Assembly (NCBI GenBank): GCA_963675135.1
Contig: OY776129.1
Span: forward strand, 61,009,028 to 61,073,027
Length of the DNA: 64,000 bases
Reading direction: 5' to 3'
From: Galeopsis tetrahit
Lineage: Eukaryota > Streptophyta > Magnoliopsida > Lamiales > Lamiaceae
The notes beneath the pieces were generated by a model. It was not told the DNA's origin. It made no database searches and saw only the letters and a list, made by a program, of their open reading frames with translations. A program made the position numbers and the translations under genes. This document shows positions 43,901-54,392 of the stretch, piece after piece (the first letter of the stretch is position 1; every line of letters starts with the position of its first letter).

Positions 43901-46628
43901 CCTCCTTTGGTACTTCCAATGCATAACATGAGGGCCAAGTGTCAAGATTTTTGTGAGGAAATCTTTGACACTCTTCAAGTAAAACCCCCCCAAACTTGGC
44001 TTCTTGTCGTATCTCCATGAATTTCTCCTCCTTTTTAATTGGAAGTTCCTTCAAAACATCAAGAGAAGACATATATTCAAACAATTCTATATCATTAAGC
44101 TCATCAAAATTAAAATCAAAGGGAATAGAAGAGAGTGAGTTAAGAGATTCTCTTATGCAAAAATCAAGTGGATCTTTTGAGTTGCTCTTTTCCATGTGCA
44201 TATTCACACAAGCTTGCACATTGTTGATCATGTTGCACTCAAAGACCTCATCCTCATCATCTCTAAACTTGATGGCCTTGTAAATGTTGAACAACACTTT
44301 CTCGTTGTTCACTTGAAGCTCCAACTCCCCTTTCCTCACATTAATGATAGCTCCACCGATTGCCAAAAATGGCCTTCCCAATATGAGTGGAATGTACTTA
44401 TCCTCCTCCATATCCAATACCACAAAATCCACCGGGAATATGAACTTATCGATCTTAACCAACACATCCTCTACTATACCCAAGGGGTAAGTCATGGATC
44501 TATCCGCCAATTGAAGGCTCATCGTGGTTGGTGTAAGTTTCCCCAAACCAAGTGACTTGAATATGGACAAAGGCATAAGATTAATGCTAGCTCCCAAATC
44601 ACACAAAGCTTTAAATGTACCTCCATCTCCAATAACACATGGTAGAGTAAAGGATCCGGGGTCTCTAAGCTTTTGAGGTAGCTTTGCTTGAATGATTGAG
44701 CTACACTCCTCGGTCAAGTGCACCGTTTCATACTCCACCATCTTCCTCTTGTTGGACATAATTTCTTTCAAGAACTTGGAGTAATGGGGCATTTGTTCTA
44801 GAGCTTCGGCAAAGGGTATGTTGATGTGGATCTTCTTGAACATCTCCACAAACTTGGCAAATTTGTTGTCCAAGCCCTTCTTCTTCAACCTTTGAGGGTA
44901 TGGGAGAGGTACCACATTCTTGCCTTTGTCTTGAGGAGGGATTGCCTCCTCACTCTTTTTCTCCTCTACTTTCTCTTCTTCCCTCACTATCTCCTCTTGC
45001 CTTTCTTTCTCTTGTCCATCTTCTTTGTCGACATCCTCGGGTGCCATTACCATTTCCTCCTCTTGTGGCATCTTTGGCCCATCGTAACTCGTCCCACTTC
45101 TTAGCTTTATAGCTTTGCAATGCTCCTTGGGGTTGAGCTCCGTGTTTGAAGGAAATTGCCCCGGAGTGTGTTGACTACCGATGACATTAGAAAGTTGACT
45201 CACTTGCTTTTCTATGGCTTTCATGTTGTTTGCCACATTCTTGATCATTTCTCCTTGTTCATCAAGTCTTTGCCGAGTTATGTTTGCATTCTCTCTAGTC
45301 TCTCTCATGAATTTCGTGGTTTCTCCCATAAAAGCTCCAAACATATCCTCCATTGATGGCTTTGATGAAGACTCCACAATAACTCCATCTCTCACATTGA
45401 AATTTGGAGGTGGGATGATGGCATTTCTTGTGTTGGCATAAGAGAAGTTCTCATGTTGCCTCAACCCGGGATGGTAATGATTCGGGTTAGGAGGATTTTG
45501 CCTCTCATTCCAACCTCTTTCTCGAAATTGACGGTCCCTTTGATTGTTCATATAATGGGCCTCTTCATATTGTTCATCACTAGGTCCCATTAATGACTTG
45601 GCCGCCATCATCGAAGTCAACTTGTCCATCTTGTTGGATAAAGTAGCAAAATCATCTGACTCCTTCGTGGAAGTAACTTTCCGGGCTTGCCTTCTCTCGG
45701 ATGGCCATTGATGTCCGTTCTTTGCCATCTCCTCTAGAAGCACATAACCCTCATCCGTCGTCTTTCCCAATAAAGAACCTCCACCGGCCGAGGCATCCAC
45801 CATCCCTCTCGTTCTATGGTCCATCCCGTTGTAGAAATAGCAAATCAATTGGTCTCTTGAGAAACCATGTTGAGGGCAACTCCTTATCAAATCTTTAAAA
45901 CGCTCCCAAGCTTCGGCTAACGACTCATCATCATCTTGCATAAAGGAGGAAATTTCTCCTCTTATCTTGATGGTCTTGCTTGGAGGAAAGTACTTCATAA
46001 GGAAGGCGTCAACAAGGTCGGCCCAATTCTCAATGGTTCTTAGATCAAGGGACATGTACCATTGCTTTGCACGATCACGGAGTGAGAATGGGAACAATTG
46101 GAGACGAATATAATCTTGAGGAACTCGGTTGATCTTAACCGTTCCACTTATCTCTAAGAATTGAGATAAATGGAGGTTAGGATCCTCCTTTGACAACCCT
46201 CCAAATTGGTTGTTTTGGACCATCACGATTAAGGCCGGCTTGAGCTCAAAGTTATGAGCGTCAACAGGTTCCCGACCCGCTCCTCCATAGGGCCTTGGGA
46301 TAGGGCGGAAGTGGTCTCTCAAAACTCTTTGATTTCCATTGTCCTCCCGTTGCTCTCCATCTCCTTCAACATTGACATTCCCTTCCATCCTCCGGTTGAG
46401 GTTATCTCTTATACCTCCTTATGGTCGATTACCACCATTCCCATTTGGCTCCACTATGCCTCCAATATCCTCTTGGTTCCTTTCTTCTTCCACTATTGGA
46501 TTCTCTCTTCGATTCATGACTTCCAATTCAAACCTTCTTCTTTCGGCGTTTTGTCTTCGACAACGAGCTTCGATTTCCGGGTCTAGAGGTAGCAAATCTT
46601 GTTGATCTCTCCTAGCTCGGGTGATCAT
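40965..46628 (-). pseudogene. Athila Gag-Pol polyprotein, one in-frame stop near the N-terminus
   Basis: 1807 codons are open from the ATG at 46388. The same frame extends upstream to an ATG at 46628 (MITRARRDQQDLLPLDPEIE) but is cut by a TAA at 46419-46421, so the original Gag start is probably 46628. Positions below count from 46388. Gag about 50-220 (RAKQWYMSL, AWERFKDLIRSCP). Protease near 596 with DLGASINLMP, the Athila-type variant. RT with PFGLCNAPATFQR and FMDDFS near 1090. RNase H CDASDYAIGVALG near 1235. Integrase zinc-binding H-H-C-C at about 1440-1490 and core (WGIDFMGPFP near 1518, ALVSDGGSHF near 1578, PYHPQANGQTE). All pol active-site motifs look intact. With the downstream ATG a Gag lacking its N-terminal ~80 residues could be made. 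Confidence 0.93.
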
Positions 46629-46785
46629 ATGCCATATCTAGACAAACGTTCAAAAGAAAGTAAGAATCACAAGTGAAATCAAAATAAACCAAACAAATAT
46701 TTTTGGGATTTTTGCAAATAAGGAAAACAAGTAAAGTGTCTAAACTAAAACTCTCCTAGCCTACACTCTAGAGCTTATGAAAACC

Positions 46786-46803
46786 TCCCCGGCAGCGGCG
46801 CCA
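46786..46803 (-). other. Primer binding site, tRNA-Asp type
   Basis: The plus strand tccccggcagcggcgcca equals the 3' end of plant tRNA-Asp (TCCCCGGCAACGGCGCCA) with one A/G difference. It sits 6 bp from the 5' LTR. tRNA-Asp priming is typical of Athila/Tat elements. Confidence 0.88.
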
Positions 46804-46809
46804 TAAACT

Positions 46810-48509
46810 TGATACACGTGTTATGCAACACTAAATAAACAACCGCAAGTGTACGGCGTCTATTGTAGTTTGATAAGCACGAGGTCGATCCCACAGGGAG
46901 GTTAAGCGTAAAAGTGGTAGTTTGCTAATCGAGTTCTAAGTAGACGTGATCGAATAGATTGGATATTGAATTACTCTAAAATTACCTATCAAATTGTCAC
47001 AAACAAGTAACAAAGAGTAATGAAAATCGATCAACTAACATATGATTCAAGAAACGAAAGTAAAAATGGATGTAACTCAATTAAGAGAAGGTAGGTCCTA
47101 AAGCACATGCAATACTAGTGAATCCATCTATGATTAACTATCCACTCAAGTGGTGTTCATGCTTTGTCTATAAGATTGATCACGTAATAATGAATTAAAA
47201 GTTCTTTCGATCCAAGTAATTCAAAGGAGATATCACACAACCTAGTATCTCTACCTAAATTGCACAATAAAACCCAATCAAGCTCCTAAGATCATCACAC
47301 ATCTTCCTAATCATTGATCATCTTTCAATCTCACAATAAAATTAGGTCAAATGCTTGCAATCCATCAACCAAACTAGATTTCTCAACCTAATTCAATTAA
47401 CTATGATCAACACATCATCATTGTACACATAATGACATGCTTTGCAATATAAACCAAGCATCCAAATAGAATTAAGCCACACAAACACCAAATAAGCAAA
47501 ACATTAATTCATAGATATCATCAAAAGTATTTACAAGGCTTTAGAACCAAAAGTGTTTAGCCAACTACAATCATAATGAAATTACAAAATAAACAAAGAT
47601 CAAAGCACTAAAAACTAAAAATAAAAGAAAGCTTAGGCTATGGTGTGGTGGGGGAATGAATTCCCAAGCTAGTGGCTCCTCCCTTGCATGATTTGGTGTT
47701 GAATTGAAGAAGATATGGCCCAAAACCTCCAAGTGTGTGTTAGTATGTGATAGAGTTCTTGAGAGAGGGGTAAGATGGTGTGAAGTTTAAAAAGTGGGGT
47801 ATTTATAGTGTTGGGGTAGGGTTTGGATATGATCTTTGCAAGTTAGTCCCTCGAAAATGGAGAAAACACGCGTTTGGCACCGAATTTGGGAGTGACTCGG
47901 CCGAGTTGGGGTCACTCGGCCGAGTTGGGGTGTTAGTCGAATCTTCACAAAAAAACAGGGTATGCGCGTTACTCGGCCGAGTTGGCTTACTCGGCCGAAT
48001 GGTCTTCAAAATCTTCAATTCAACTCGGCCGAGTGCGCAGTAAAACTCCAACTTGCAGATTCGGCCGAGTAAGGTCACTCGGCCGAGTGCGCAGTAACAC
48101 CCAAAATCGCAGATTCGGCCGAGTAAGGTCACTCGGCCGTGTGCGCAGTCAAGGCCAAACTCTCAGATTCGGCCGAGTAAGGTCACTCGGCCGAGTTGCC
48201 TTGCACCTCGATTTCGGCCTTTTCTCGTTTCGTGCATAACTTTCGCCTCGGGTGTCGGATTGACTTGATTCCTTCGGCTAATCCACTCCGTTTTCCGCGA
48301 CGAATCCAACCGTGCACTCCTCTTTCCAGTCCGATCACTTGTGGTATGTGTTTTGCTCCAAATTCCATCGTTTTACCTACAAAACCGACAAAACACAACC
48401 TTTCTCTCATTTTGGCTTAAATAGTCATATTCCATGCATAATTCAATGAAATCCACATCAAAATACACCTCACATGTGCCCCTAAAACGTGTAAATTCCA
48501 CCCGAATCA
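46810..48509 (-). repeat. 5' LTR of the Athila-type element
   Basis: 1700 bp, near-identical to the 3' LTR. It lacks an 18-bp segment containing one CGGCCG palindrome near 48023. Confidence 0.93.
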
Positions 48510-48822
48510 CTCGGCTCGTTAAGCTAAACGAGTCGAGCTTTATCGAGCCTTAACGAGCCGAGCCGGGTCTCGTTAAGGCTTGGTTCGAATAACAGCTCTA
48601 CTTGTCACTATCATGTCATCCACGTAAACAATTAAAATCGTGACTCCCCCTGAAGCAGAATGCTTGATAAAAAGTGTGTGATCTCCTTGACTTTGCTTGT
48701 AGCCACTAGCTATCATCACTTTGGAAAATCGTCCAAACCAAGAACGTGGTGATTGTTTCAGACCATATCCTGTCAACTCCACTATATCCTGGTGGAATGC
48801 TCATATAAATTTCCTTTTCTAA

Positions 48823-49968
48823 ATCTCCATCATTACAATTTTTGGTATAGTCAACAATGAGTTTAAAATCACTCTTGTAAGATTAAAAACATTAATAGCA
48901 CCAACCTATCGAGAAAACATTGTCTAACACCAACCCCATAACAAATAGATTTTAGTAAAAGAATCACCCGGATCTATAAAATTGCACGATTGTGAAGAAA
49001 ATTTTGCGTTAGGGTAACATTGCATGATATCGATGCTATAAGATGTAGTATTTTTTTGCAATTGGTTAAATTTTACAATTCTAGAAATTAAATTTTCGAA
49101 TTTTGCAACTAACTCTTATTTTTATTTTAGTCCAGAAAAACTGTCCAAAGTCAATTAATGTAAGCGTTTAAATGCATAGAGTAGGTATATAATTCAGAAA
49201 AAAATAGTAAAGAATGTTCAAATTAATAATTAAACATTTTATTTTCTAGATCGTGTACCTTTCTACAGGACCTAAATATAGTTTTCGACCAATGATATTC
49301 CAACAATATCAGTACATTCCAATATTAAAACAACCCAATGTGTTTTAAAGTCTATATTTCATGGTATCTGGATTAATGCAATTGAACCGTATACTATACG
49401 GATGAGTTTAAGGGAGCAGGTGTGAGGCCTCCCTTAATTTTTTTTAAAAAAACATTTATATGTAAGATTAATAATTTTGCATTTATAAAAGTTTGTTCCC
49501 TAAAGTGAAATTTTAAAATAGTCCTTGTGTACCATGTGTAAAGTTTATCAATACGAGTCAAATATTTATAAATTTAGTTACTAGCTCGATCACGCTTAAT
49601 TTGAAGTGCATTACTGTGTAATCAAAAGATTGTAGGTACTACTCCATTGCACTTTTTTGCAATTTTTACTCTTATTCAGTGTTTATAAGGAGTATATATT
49701 TTTTTTATTAAAAGAGCGATAATTTGTCACGTACGGCATCTGCATATTCTAGTTAACATATGTTCTCATGTGTTAAAAGATCTTTATGCATGTATTTATT
49801 CAAAGATGACGATTTTTTGTAGAATTACTGGAAGAACTGTATGACCGTTTGGCCACTGCCCAACTTCACCTTTTCTCCAAAATAAAGTTTTTGGAGTGCT
49901 CTCAATCATCATCAATTGGAAAATAAGGAAGGTACGATTGGGAATAACGATTTAATTACAATTTCGCC

Positions 49969-50006
<38 letters not shown>

Positions 50007-50401
50007 TTCGGAGACGAATTTAAGGTGTAAGGGTTCGTACCTCTTAAATTTTATTAAGTATATTTTCTAATCTAAAGAAAATATTTCCAATTGTACTTTT
50101 GAATTTTGTAAACTAAACAAACCAAAATACATGATTTCTTTATTTTTTTTTAACAAATTTTAAACATATTTTCAAATTCAATCATTTACATAATAATAAA
50201 TCAGAACATTCAAACTACCTAAATTTCCACATGTCAAATCCAGAATTCCATTTTCAAGTATGGAATACAGGTGTCAAATAAAAAAAATGATTAATTTGAT
50301 ATAATATATATATACGTTAATTAAATATTTTATTTAATCAAAAAAATATTCGAAAATGACCAGAACAGACAACAAAAGCTTTGTATTATAGTATTTATTT
50401 A
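48823..50401. other. AT-rich intergenic DNA
   Basis: No gene supported. A (TA)n tract lies at 49973-50003. No paired transposon ends were found. Confidence 0.5.
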
Positions 50402-50605
50402 AGGACGGATTCAGGATTTCATCATAAGAGATCATTTTTTTTAATATTATACTAATATCATACAATATTATAAAAAAAAATATGACACAAAATGGAGTAT
50501 AAGTTAAAAAGAGTTAAGTGACAAAATTTTATAAATTTGAAGCATAAAAAAATTATACGTGCAGTAGACCAAGGAGACCCCACCTCAAATCCGTCCCTGT
50601 TCTCA
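50402..50605. mobile_element. Possible hAT-like MITE
   Basis: Left aaggacggattcaggattt and right (reverse complement) cagggacggatttgaggtgg are inverted over about 15 bp. No clear target duplication was found, so class and exact edges are uncertain. Confidence 0.4.
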
Positions 50606-50703
50606 GTGTCACTCACTTTAATAAAAATCTTCCCAACTTTTACACAAATTTCCAACATTGGAAGTAAATATAAAATTTAAGGGTCAATCAAGGTCTACGG
50701 TAA

Positions 50704-51144
50704 GGGGATGTTTCTTTTGGGCTTTGGGTGGTTTTAAAAACCAGATTTTTGAAATCCTGGTTTTTGAAATCCCTATGAATAGTAATATGGGTGTTTCTTT
50801 TGGGTTTTGGAATAGTGAAGGATTTAACTTTATGTCAAATCAAGTTGTAAGATTGAATGAGTTTGTATTATTATATTATTGTTTGGTGAGATTATAATGA
50901 TTAGTTGATTAAATGTATTATATTATTGTATTATTATATTATTATAGTATTATTATATTATTGTTGAAAAAGAATATAATGATTGGAGTAATATTATATA
51001 GATATAACTTTATGTCAAATCAATATGTTTGATAAGGGTGGTTTTGAGTGGATTTTGAAAACCGGTTTTTAAATCCCGAAGTAAAACGGGTTTTGGATCT
51101 TGAAATCCAAAACCTGGTTTTTAAAACCAAAAAGAAACATCCCC
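50704..51144. mobile_element. PIF/Harbinger-like (Tourist) MITE, 441 bp
   Basis: Ends GGGGATGTTTCTTTTGGGC and (reverse complement) GGGGATGTTTCTTTTTGGTT, flanked by TAA (50701-50703 and 51145-51147). Extra inverted motifs such as ggtttttaaaaacc sit next to both ends. A TATTAT-rich centre (about 50870-50985) has no ORF. Confidence 0.8.
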
Positions 51145-51434
51145 TAAAGGTTTTACATTGCATTAAACAAAATATTCATATATTGTTCAATAATTTGATT
51201 GTTCATTTTGTCAATTATCAATACTAGACAACACCATGTAACAACAATATATTTTTCTTGCAAGTTAGTCTAATAGAAGCTTGCTAATTAATATTGATGT
51301 ATTTTGATGCAAATTTAATACACATAAATATTAATTAGTGTTTTAAATCATTAAAAAAAAAAAATTGCCTCCCCTAACTTCGAGTTCAGCTTCCGTCACG
51401 GAATAAATTAAATGTGTCAAAAAAATATGTTTTT

Positions 51435-51817
51435 TATTATAAATTAATATTCAAGAATTAATTCTCAACTTTTCTACAAGTTCACTTTTATATGAAACAT
51501 AATTATTTCATGGTATCAGAGCCTAAAGGTTCACGCCCACACATTTTGGGTTCGATTCCTGCTGAAAGCATTCCACCCATTTAAATTGTCCACTCGATGG
51601 GTCTTCTCCCCAAAGGGGAATAGGTGATAATTCGGCCCACAAGTGAGGGAGAGTATTATGAATTAATATATAAGAATTAATTCTCAACCTCTCTACAATT
51701 GTACACTCGATGATAATTCGGCCAACAAGTGAGGGGGAGTATTATGAATTAATATACAAGAATTAATTCTCAACCTCTCTACAAGTTCGAACTTTTAAAT
51801 GAGACAGAATTCTTTTA
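51435..51817 (+). mobile_element. TRIM retrotransposon with an extra partial LTR
   Basis: 5' LTR 51435-51510 (TATTATAAATTAATATTC...), PBS TGGTATCAGAGC at 51511-51522, interior with gggttcgattcctgctg, a purine tract gagggagag, a partial LTR copy 51654-51698, a second short interior with gagggggag, then the 3' LTR 51740-51817. LTRs start TATTA and end near TTTTA (TA...TA). A T-run on both sides obscures the target duplication. The interior matches the TRIM in MLO intron 14. Confidence 0.8.
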
Positions 51818-52264
51818 TTTTTTATTCTATATAAAATGAGAAATGCGACAAATTTTATGCAACTGATAGAGTAATTTAGTTGGCTAAACTTGTTTAATTA
51901 AGAACAATTAATGTTTCATAGAACCCTCATGTATTTTATCTAAAATTAATTTATTGATCATTGGAAATGACCTCCATTGTGGTCTCCTCGACTAAAAAGA
52001 CTTGAGACAAATTCAGTCGTCGATTCATTGACTTAATTGTCTTTATATTAAATGTTTTTATGGAAATTCTTGGCATTGGATATCATCCTCAAAAGTGGAA
52101 CACACCCGTGTTTATAAGCATTACCTTTATGTCAACCCTATCATTAAATGTTGAAAGAAAATGAATAATTGAGACAGACTCATATATTTCACGTAATATC
52201 TTTGCAACATACTCGTAGTAGTACTTTTAAAACTAGAGTACTTAAATAATTTACAAAAGTATTA
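51818..52264. other. Spacer, no gene seen
   Basis: AT-rich DNA between the TRIM and a Stowaway MITE. Nothing recognised. Confidence 0.5.
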
Positions 52265-52585
52265 CTCTCTCCGTTCCGAATTAACTTTCATACGTAGGTG
52301 GACACGTAAATTAAGAAAATGTAATAATGAATGGAGTTTTGAGGAGTAATTTTATAAAATTTTATGTATAAAGTAAAAAATGAGTTGACTTTTATTTATG
52401 TATAAAGTAAAGAATTAGTTGACTTTTGTGTATGTGTGAAGAAAAAGTAATGACATTTGTGTAAAATTGAGGATATTGTGAGGGTGAAGTTTATAAAATG
52501 TATTCCATTTTAAGGATGTGAAAGTTATTAATTGTAGGACCGTCCCGAAAAGAAAAATGTGAAAGTTATTATGAAACGAAAGGAG
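52265..52585. mobile_element. Stowaway MITE
   Basis: Ends CTCTCTCCGTTCCGAATTAA and ...acgaaaggag, with TA at 52263-52264 and 52586-52587. Internally, agtaaagaa-ttagttgacttt repeats twice. Confidence 0.7.
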
Positions 52586-53098
52586 TACGTGATTATGTCT
52601 ATATCTTGTTTAATAGTTAAGACTGAATAGAGCAATTGTTTACCAAGGACGGACCCATGATCGAAATGTATATACTTTCCCGTTTTAAGATAAGAGCCAG
52701 CTTTTTTTTTCTAAGATTAAGAAACACAAATTGACATATACACCTTCATTGTTCTTTCTCCCCACTCTTTTTAGTTAAAAATATAAGAGATCCAATAAAA
52801 TTTATTAAAAAATACAAAAGAATTTTTAGAAATATATAATATATGATGTAAACTAGGGAAAAAAATTAAAATTGTTAAAACGACGTTTAATGTCATTTTT
52901 TTTTTTTTTTTTGTTCTTTAATTAGTTAAACCCAGGCGCATTTCGTCTTTCTCTGTGACTTGAGGATGTCAAAGTTCTGTCTGTCTCTTTCATCCGGTGA
53001 GGGCAAGCAAATTAAGACAAGGGGTAGAAGGTTCATGTAAGAATATTCCAAGTAATGAATAATCCAGCTTCCCTAGTTGATATTCCCCCAAATATTAT

Positions 53099-53646
53099 CA
53101 GAGAGCAGGTAATGCCCAGGGGGGCCCGCACCAATTTTGCAAATTTTATGAGAGTATTTTCGTAATTTTTTATATATATATATATATAAATTATATATGG
53201 TAGTATGAATTATATATGACGGTCCAGTACTTAGAAAGTGGTTGCATAGTTGGCTACTAATATTCGCAATTTCAAATCATCGTGCAAAGTAATTAAATAA
53301 GTAATTCAATTAAAAAACAAAGTGTCTCCTCCTTTTCATTCAACGCATGCAGCAGAGCTTTCAAAACAGAGATCAAGAAAAATATGTCCCATTAATTTTA
53401 GATATTGAAGGTAAAATTTGTTTATTATTAATTTAACTTTTTTATCTTTCTTTATTATTTTGGTTGGTGCATGGGCCACAATTATTTTTATTCTATTCTT
53501 TTGTCTTCTTATTGAATTTAGGGTTTTTCAGATTTTAGGGTTTCTCAAAATTGTCTCAACTTTCTTGTTAAAATTTCATTTTTGATTTTTTTTTTTTTTA
53601 TTGTTAATATTTGGCCCTCGACTTGAAAATCCTGGATCCGTCACTG
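53099..53646. mobile_element. hAT-type MITE related to 4887-5443
   Basis: The right end ggatccgtcactg and the left part taatgcccaggggggcccgc match the 4887-5443 element; the first ~12 bp of the left end have decayed (cagagagcagg). The flanking 8-mer aatattat / aatattac (53091-53098 and 53647-53654) matches at 7 of 8. 548 bp, non-coding. Confidence 0.7.
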
Positions 53647-53654
53647 AATATTAC

Positions 53655-54235
53655 CAAATTTTATAAATAAAGCTCATTCAAAGAAGATATATTCTTCTAG
53701 CTCTATAAACAAACACATTTTGATCGAGTTTGAATATATATCAAAATTCCATCTTTTGAACTAGAAATTATAATGTAAATCCCGCCGGCCAACGAGATCA
53801 TTACCAAGCTACTCAATTAATAAACACAATCTATTTATGTTGGGTAGAATTTGAACATTATCATATATTTTTTCCCTATATATTTATACATTTGTAATTT
53901 TATATATACTCCAATAATAAATATTATGTCTACAGTTCATATATAATTATGGTGGAGGTTTGCTGCTTTCTTAATGTTGAAGCATATATAACAAACTTTT
54001 TTATTAAATTTTGAAAGAATATTCATGATACATATAAATTTTGGCGGAATTCCATGGTCTAGTTTTGTAGAATTTTGTTAGTGTGAACTCTCCTTCTTAA
54101 TTATGACTATTTAATATACGAAGTGTCATTTTTTAAATGTAAAGTATCACTTAAAATTATTTGATTTTGTATGTTGTACATCTCAAAATTACTAAAACAA
54201 CAAACAATGATATTGTGTCAAAAAACTTGTGCAAA
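53655..54235. other. AT-rich spacer, no gene seen
   Basis: No supported ORF or paired repeat between the hAT MITE and the Copia element. Confidence 0.5.
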
Positions 54236-54392
54236 CTAAATATTAGAAGTCAATATGTGATCACCGTTGAATTGGTGATGAGAGAAACTTGTATTTATAT
54301 ACTGAGATTACATGAGATATACAAGGAATATTTAACAAACTAATCTTATCACAATAGATATTTACAGAGATACGATGGAATAAGTCAAAGAC

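Larger units (their letters stand above)
37538..48509 (-). mobile_element. Full-length Gypsy/Athila-type LTR retrotransposon, 10,972 bp
   Basis: LTRs 37538-39255 (1718 bp, 3') and 46810-48509 (1700 bp, 5'), both TG...CA, with the perfect 5-bp duplication ctcgg (37533-37537 and 48510-48514). The PBS is complementary to tRNA-Asp (46786-46803) and the polypurine tract lies at 39256-39270. One long Gag-Pol frame (40965-46628). The LTRs differ by an 18-bp indel and roughly ten substitutions seen by eye, so the insertion is recent. The ~1.7 kb between pol and the 3' LTR, where some Athila elements hold an env-like ORF, has no such frame here. Confidence 0.95.
37275..48600. mobile_element. hAT-type MITE, 349 bp when intact, split by the Athila element
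   Basis: The left end TAGAGCTGTTATTCGAGCC (37275) and the right end, inverse of TAGAGCTGTTATTCGAACC (ending 48600), are 19-bp inverted repeats with one mismatch. The 8-bp duplication cctgtcac / cttgtcac (37267-37274 and 48601-48608) has one mismatch. It sits right after the YVDDMIVT codons of the Copia RT. The body is made of overlapping GAGCTCGAGC / TCGAGCCGAGC words in both orientations, so the single strand could fold extensively. Interrupted at 37537/48510 by the Athila element. Confidence 0.85.
36336..48822 (-). pseudogene. Copia RT/RNase H pseudogene, split by nested insertions
   Basis: Minus-strand coding pieces are 48822-48609 and 37266-36336. The first reads GDLEKEIYMSIPPGYS, loses part of the RT (deletion and frameshift), then GLKQSPRSWFGRFSKVMIAS and YVDDMIVTS. 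After the hAT/Athila nest the frame continues GSDEVEKEALKLCLAKEFEI, DLGKLKYFLGIEVARSKQ, an in-frame stop at about 37135, then 262 open codons through RNase H (YTDADFAGSVVDRRSTSGY, ARSSAEAEFRAMAEG, FCDNKSAI) to a stop at 36336. Upstream domains are missing. YVDD is the RT active-site motif; RNase H Asp/Glu residues are present. Dead copy. Confidence 0.88.

Noticed and set aside
41181..46605. Many 60-120 aa plus-strand ORFs across the Athila gag-pol
   Set aside because: All are antisense shadows of the long minus-strand polyprotein.
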